Shown here piece by piece: positions 61,386 through 64,000 of a stretch of 64,000 bases of DNA. Each line of letters opens with the position of its first letter. Position 1 is the first letter of the stretch. A model generated the notes under the pieces. The model did no database searches, was not told the origin of the DNA, and saw only the letters and a program-made list of their open reading frames with translations. The DNA lies in assembly GCF_000024345.1 (NCBI RefSeq), contig NC_013729.1, positions 3,100,001 through 3,164,000 on the forward strand, written 5' to 3'. This stretch comes from Kribbella flavida DSM 17836. GTDB taxonomy: Bacteria > Actinomycetota > Actinomycetes > Propionibacteriales > Kribbellaceae. The position numbers were made by a program, and so were the translations under genes.

Positions 61386-61909
61386 CCCGTCGGCCGGTGA
61401 CGTCCGAGGAGACTGGCGCTACAGCGCAGGACCTCTCGGACGCGGCGATCTGGGCAGCGGTCGGCGAGGTGGCGGACCCGGAGGTGCCGGTGCTGACGAT
61501 CGCCGATCTCGGCGTGCTGCGCGAGGTGCGGCACGAGGGCGACCAGGTCGTCGTGACGATCACTCCGACGTACTCGGGCTGTCCGGCGATGGACCTGATC
61601 CGGCACGAGGTCGAGCTGACGCTGAACCACCTGGGCGTCGACGGCCGGGTGGAGACCGTGCTGTCGCCGGCCTGGACCACCGACTGGATGAGCGAGGCGG
61701 GCAAGGCGAAGCTGACGGAGTACGGGATCGCCCCACCGACCGGGACACGGGCGATGGGCGGTCCGGTCGCGGTGTCTCTGACGATCCGCTGCCCGTTGTG
61801 CGGCTCTCCGGACACGACCGAGCTCAGCCGCTTCGGGTCCACGGCGTGCAAGTCGCTCTGGCGCTGCACCGCGTGCCGTGAGCCGTTCGACCACTTCAAG
61901 ACCATCTGA
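61382..61909 (+). CDS. paaD: Phenylacetate pathway Fe-S maturation protein PaaD
   Basis: 175 residues from the GTG overlapping the paaC stop. The N-terminal DUF59/MIP18 domain carries DPEVPVLTIADLGVLREV and VTITPTYSGCPAM. The C-terminus has the zinc-ribbon-like cysteines CPLCGSPDT ... CKSLWRCTACREPFDHFK. PaaD is needed for assembly of the epoxidase, probably in iron-sulfur or diiron site maturation. Confidence 0.94.
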   Translation: MTRRPVTSEETGATAQDLSDAAIWAAVGEVADPEVPVLTIADLGVLREVRHEGDQVVVTITPTYSGCPAMDLIRHEVELTLNHLGVDGRVETVLSPAWTTDWMSEAGKAKLTEYGIAPPTGTRAMGGPVAVSLTIRCPLCGSPDTTELSRFGSTACKSLWRCTACREPFDHFKTI

Positions 61910-61918
61910 GAGGCCGGG

Positions 61919-63007
61919 ATGACGACCACGACGACGCCGCGCCGCCGGGCCACCTTCCACCCCCTGACGGTCAAGGCGGTCGACGCGATCACCGAGGACT
62001 CGGTGGCGATCACGTTCGACGTTCCGGCCGAGCTGGCCGCGGAGTACGAGTTCCAGGCCGGGCAGCACCTGACTGTGCGGCGGGTAGGGGAGGACCTCCG
62101 GCGCAGCTACTCGATCTGCTCGCCGGCCGGCTCCGGCGTCCTGCGAATCGGCGTCAAGCGCATCCCCGGCGGCGAGTTCTCGTCGTACGCCGCGAGCGAG
62201 CTCAAACCCGGCGACACGATCGAGGTGATGACGCCGCTCGGCCGGTTCGGCACCACGCTCGACCCGCAGCACGACCGGCACTACGCGTTCGTCGCCGCCG
62301 GCAGCGGGATCACGCCGGTGCTGTCGCTGGTCGCCACCATCCTGCGCGAGGAGCCACTCAGCCGGGTGACGCTGGTCTACGGCAACCGGACCGCCGGCTC
62401 GGTGATGTTCGCCGACGAGCTGGCCGACCTCAAGGACCGGTACGCCGAACGCCTGCACCTGGTGCACGTGCTGTCCCGCGAGAGCACCGAGGTCGAGCTG
62501 TTCAGCGGCCGGATCGACCGCGGCCGGCTGCGCCGCATGCTGGACACGATCCTGCCGGTGAAGACCGTCGACGAGTGGTTCCTGTGCGGCCCATACGCGA
62601 TGGTCGTCGGCGCGCAGGACCTGCTGCTCGAGCAGGGCGTCGCGCGGGAGCAGGTGCACGCCGAGTTGTTCCACGTCGGCGACGAGGCGCCGGTGACCCG
62701 GGTCGAGCAGACCGTGGTCGACGAGGACGCCGCCGAGGTGACGGTGATCCTGGACGGCCGCCGCTCGACGTTCGGTCTCACCGAGCACGGCAGACCGGTG
62801 CTGGACGCGACGCTCGCGGTCCGGTCCGACGCGCCGTTCGCCTGCAAGGGCGGCGTGTGCGGCACCTGCCGCGCGAAGGTTGTCGAGGGCACCGTCCGGA
62901 TGGACACCAACTGGGCCCTCGAACCCGACGAGATCGCCGCCGGCTACGTGCTCACCTGCCAGTCCCACCCGACCACCCCCAAGGTCACCCTCGACTTCGA
63001 CGCCTGA
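61919..63007 (+). CDS. paaE: Phenylacetyl-CoA epoxidase reductase PaaE
   Basis: 362 residues. Three domains: FAD-binding (RRSYSICSPAG near residue 60), NADP-binding (FVAAGSGITPVLSLVATILR) and a C-terminal plant-type [2Fe-2S] ferredoxin with APFACKGGVCGTCRAKVVEG ... LTCQ. It passes electrons from NADPH to PaaA. Starts 9 nt after paaD. No paaG, paaZ, paaJ or paaK is present nearby. A terminator hairpin follows at once. Confidence 0.95.
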   Translation: MTTTTTPRRRATFHPLTVKAVDAITEDSVAITFDVPAELAAEYEFQAGQHLTVRRVGEDLRRSYSICSPAGSGVLRIGVKRIPGGEFSSYAASELKPGDTIEVMTPLGRFGTTLDPQHDRHYAFVAAGSGITPVLSLVATILREEPLSRVTLVYGNRTAGSVMFADELADLKDRYAERLHLVHVLSRESTEVELFSGRIDRGRLRRMLDTILPVKTVDEWFLCGPYAMVVGAQDLLLEQGVAREQVHAELFHVGDEAPVTRVEQTVVDEDAAEVTVILDGRRSTFGLTEHGRPVLDATLAVRSDAPFACKGGVCGTCRAKVVEGTVRMDTNWALEPDEIAAGYVLTCQSHPTTPKVTLDFDA

Positions 63008-63008
63008 C

Positions 63009-63032
63009 CCGGTGGCCGGTAGCTGCCACCGG
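63009..63032 (+). terminator. paa operon terminator hairpin
   Basis: A perfect 8-bp inverted repeat, CCGGTGGC (63009-63016) with GCCACCGG (63025-63032), and an 8-nt loop, beginning directly after the paaE stop. Confidence 0.55.
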
Positions 63033-63097
63033 CGTCGCCGAGCCGGCCGAGCGGGAAAGATGCGGAGCGCTCTGCTTCCTTTTTCCTGGGGGTTCGG

Positions 63098-64000
63098 ATG
63101 TCAGGACGCTGGATGTCGCTCGGTGTGGCGGGTGCGCTCGTCGCCGGTCTGCTCGGAGCCGCCCAGGGCACGGCCGGCCACGCTGCGGCCGATGCCGGCT
63201 CGGCAGCGGTCGGCGCTGCCGGGCCGGGAAAAGCACCAGCCGTGCCAGTTCTGTCCTGGAAGCCGTGCGGTCAGTCCGCCCCTGAGTTCGAGTGCGCGAC
63301 GGCGAAGGTCCCGCTGGACCACGACCAGCCGCACGGACCGGCGATCAGCCTCGCGCTGACCAGGATCCGCGCCACCGACCCGTCCCGGCGCATCGGCTCC
63401 CTCTTCCTGAATCCAGGCGGCCCCGGCAGCTCGGGCGTCGACTTCGCCCAGTCGGTCGGCAAGACGCTGTACTCCGCCGAGGTGCGGGCCCGGTTCGACC
63501 TCGTCGGCTTCGACCCGCGCGGCGTGGCGGCGAGTACGCCGCTCACCTGCTTCGACACCGCCGAGCAGGCGGCCGCGGCGACCGCGCCGTTCGCGTTCCC
63601 GGTCACCGTGGCCGAGGAACGCGAGTGGGTGAAGTACGACCGCGCGTACGCCGCGGCCTGCGCCCGGCGGGCCGGACCGGTGATCGACCACATGTCCACC
63701 GCCAACGTCGCCCGCGACCTCGACCTGCTGCGGGCCGCGGTCGGCGACCAGAAGCTGACGTACGCCGGGTACTCCTACGGCACCTACATCGGCTCGGTGT
63801 ACGCGAACCTGTTCCCGCACCGGGTGCGCGCGGTGCTCATCGACGGCGTGATCGACCCGGTCTCGGACGCGACCGGCCGCAACGGCGAGTGGCGCCGGCA
63901 ACCGGTCGACGCGCGGCTGAAGAGCGAGCAGGGCGCCTACCAGACCCTGCGCGAGTTCCTGCGGCTGTGCGACGCCGGCGGTGCGACGTGCGCCTTCAGC
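63098..64000 (+). CDS. Secreted alpha/beta hydrolase, tripeptidyl-peptidase-like (partial, 3' end beyond window)
   Basis: 301 codons from the ATG at 63098, with a GGGGG ribosome-binding site at 6 nt; still open at the right edge. Signal peptide (SLGVAGALVAGLLGAAQGTAGHAAA), then an alpha/beta hydrolase of the TAP family: SLFLNPGGPGSSGVDF, DLVGFDPRGVAASTPLTC and the nucleophile elbow YAGYSYGTYIGSVYANLF. The C-terminal TAP-like domain with the catalytic His is outside the window. Related to the gene at 54110-55816 in plan, suggesting a shared peptide-degrading role outside the cell. Confidence 0.88.
   Translation, partial: MSGRWMSLGVAGALVAGLLGAAQGTAGHAAADAGSAAVGAAGPGKAPAVPVLSWKPCGQSAPEFECATAKVPLDHDQPHGPAISLALTRIRATDPSRRIGSLFLNPGGPGSSGVDFAQSVGKTLYSAEVRARFDLVGFDPRGVAASTPLTCFDTAEQAAAATAPFAFPVTVAEEREWVKYDRAYAAACARRAGPVIDHMSTANVARDLDLLRAAVGDQKLTYAGYSYGTYIGSVYANLFPHRVRAVLIDGVIDPVSDATGRNGEWRRQPVDARLKSEQGAYQTLREFLRLCDAGGATCAFS

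Overview
The window is very GC-rich, gene-dense DNA with heavy GTG start usage and many ATGA/GTGA overlaps. It carries actinobacterial hallmarks: a DUF4439/Tat-lipoprotein pair before rimP-nusA-ylxR-infB, a class F sortase, and an infB with a long A/P/G-rich linker. It looks like a chromosomal piece of a soil actinobacterium of the Nocardioidaceae, most like Kribbella. That assignment is an impression from gene order and content, not from a search.

Layout. 1-4.3 kb: a partial LON-domain protein, divergent from hisD-hisC-hisB-hisH. 4.4-5.9 kb: a Tat-exported PhoX-type (DUF839) protein behind a PHO-box-like repeat. 6.2-11.4 kb: a ChvE/MmsA/MmsB-type sugar ABC transporter with its LacI regulator and two LacI operators. 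11.5-20.0 kb (minus strand): a compact seven-gene biosynthetic operon, described below. 20.3-28.2 kb: DUF4439 protein and Tat lipoprotein, then the translation cluster rimP-nusA-ylxR-infB-rbfA-truB. 28.3-36.3 kb: an accessory stretch with an APH-like kinase, a two-domain PEP-utilising-type enzyme, a class F sortase with a DUF3494 surface protein, a two-gene regulator, a sirtuin and a secreted SGNH hydrolase. 36.4-41.7 kb: ribF, rpsO, pnp and an M16 peptidase. 41.7-49.2 kb: an ABC exporter and a complete peptide/nickel-type ABC importer. 49.2-59.3 kb: GNAT, dapB, a membrane protein, a large HTH-NTPase-TPR regulator, a secreted peptidase-like hydrolase, a DinB-like protein, a quinone-reductase-like MDR, a GlxA-type regulator and a second GNAT. 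59.4-63.0 kb: paaABCDE, the phenylacetyl-CoA epoxidase. The right edge cuts a second secreted alpha/beta hydrolase.

The most notable region is 11541-20027. A stand-alone cupin overlaps a MetRS-like ligase. These are followed by one open frame joining a DAO-type FAD oxidase to a lysine/ornithine N-hydroxylase, a small orphan protein, two ATP-grasp ligases and an MFS transporter. The parts match the hydrazine-forming machinery known from s56-p1 (Spb38/39/40) and from formycin/pyrazomycin and triacsin pathways. There, N6-hydroxylysine is condensed with glycine through an N-N bond and oxidatively cleaved to hydrazinoacetate. Here the cupin and MetRS parts are split, the oxidase and hydroxylase are fused, and two ATP-grasp ligases suggest a small, exported, peptide-like N-N product. 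The product is not predictable from sequence alone.

Several regulatory elements were found by eye: tandem CAACA-N3-TGTTG operators shared by two separate promoters, paired AGTAA palindromes before the peptide importer, an 11-bp inverted repeat at the paa promoter, a series of coupled mini-ORFs in the infB leader, and several strong terminator hairpins.
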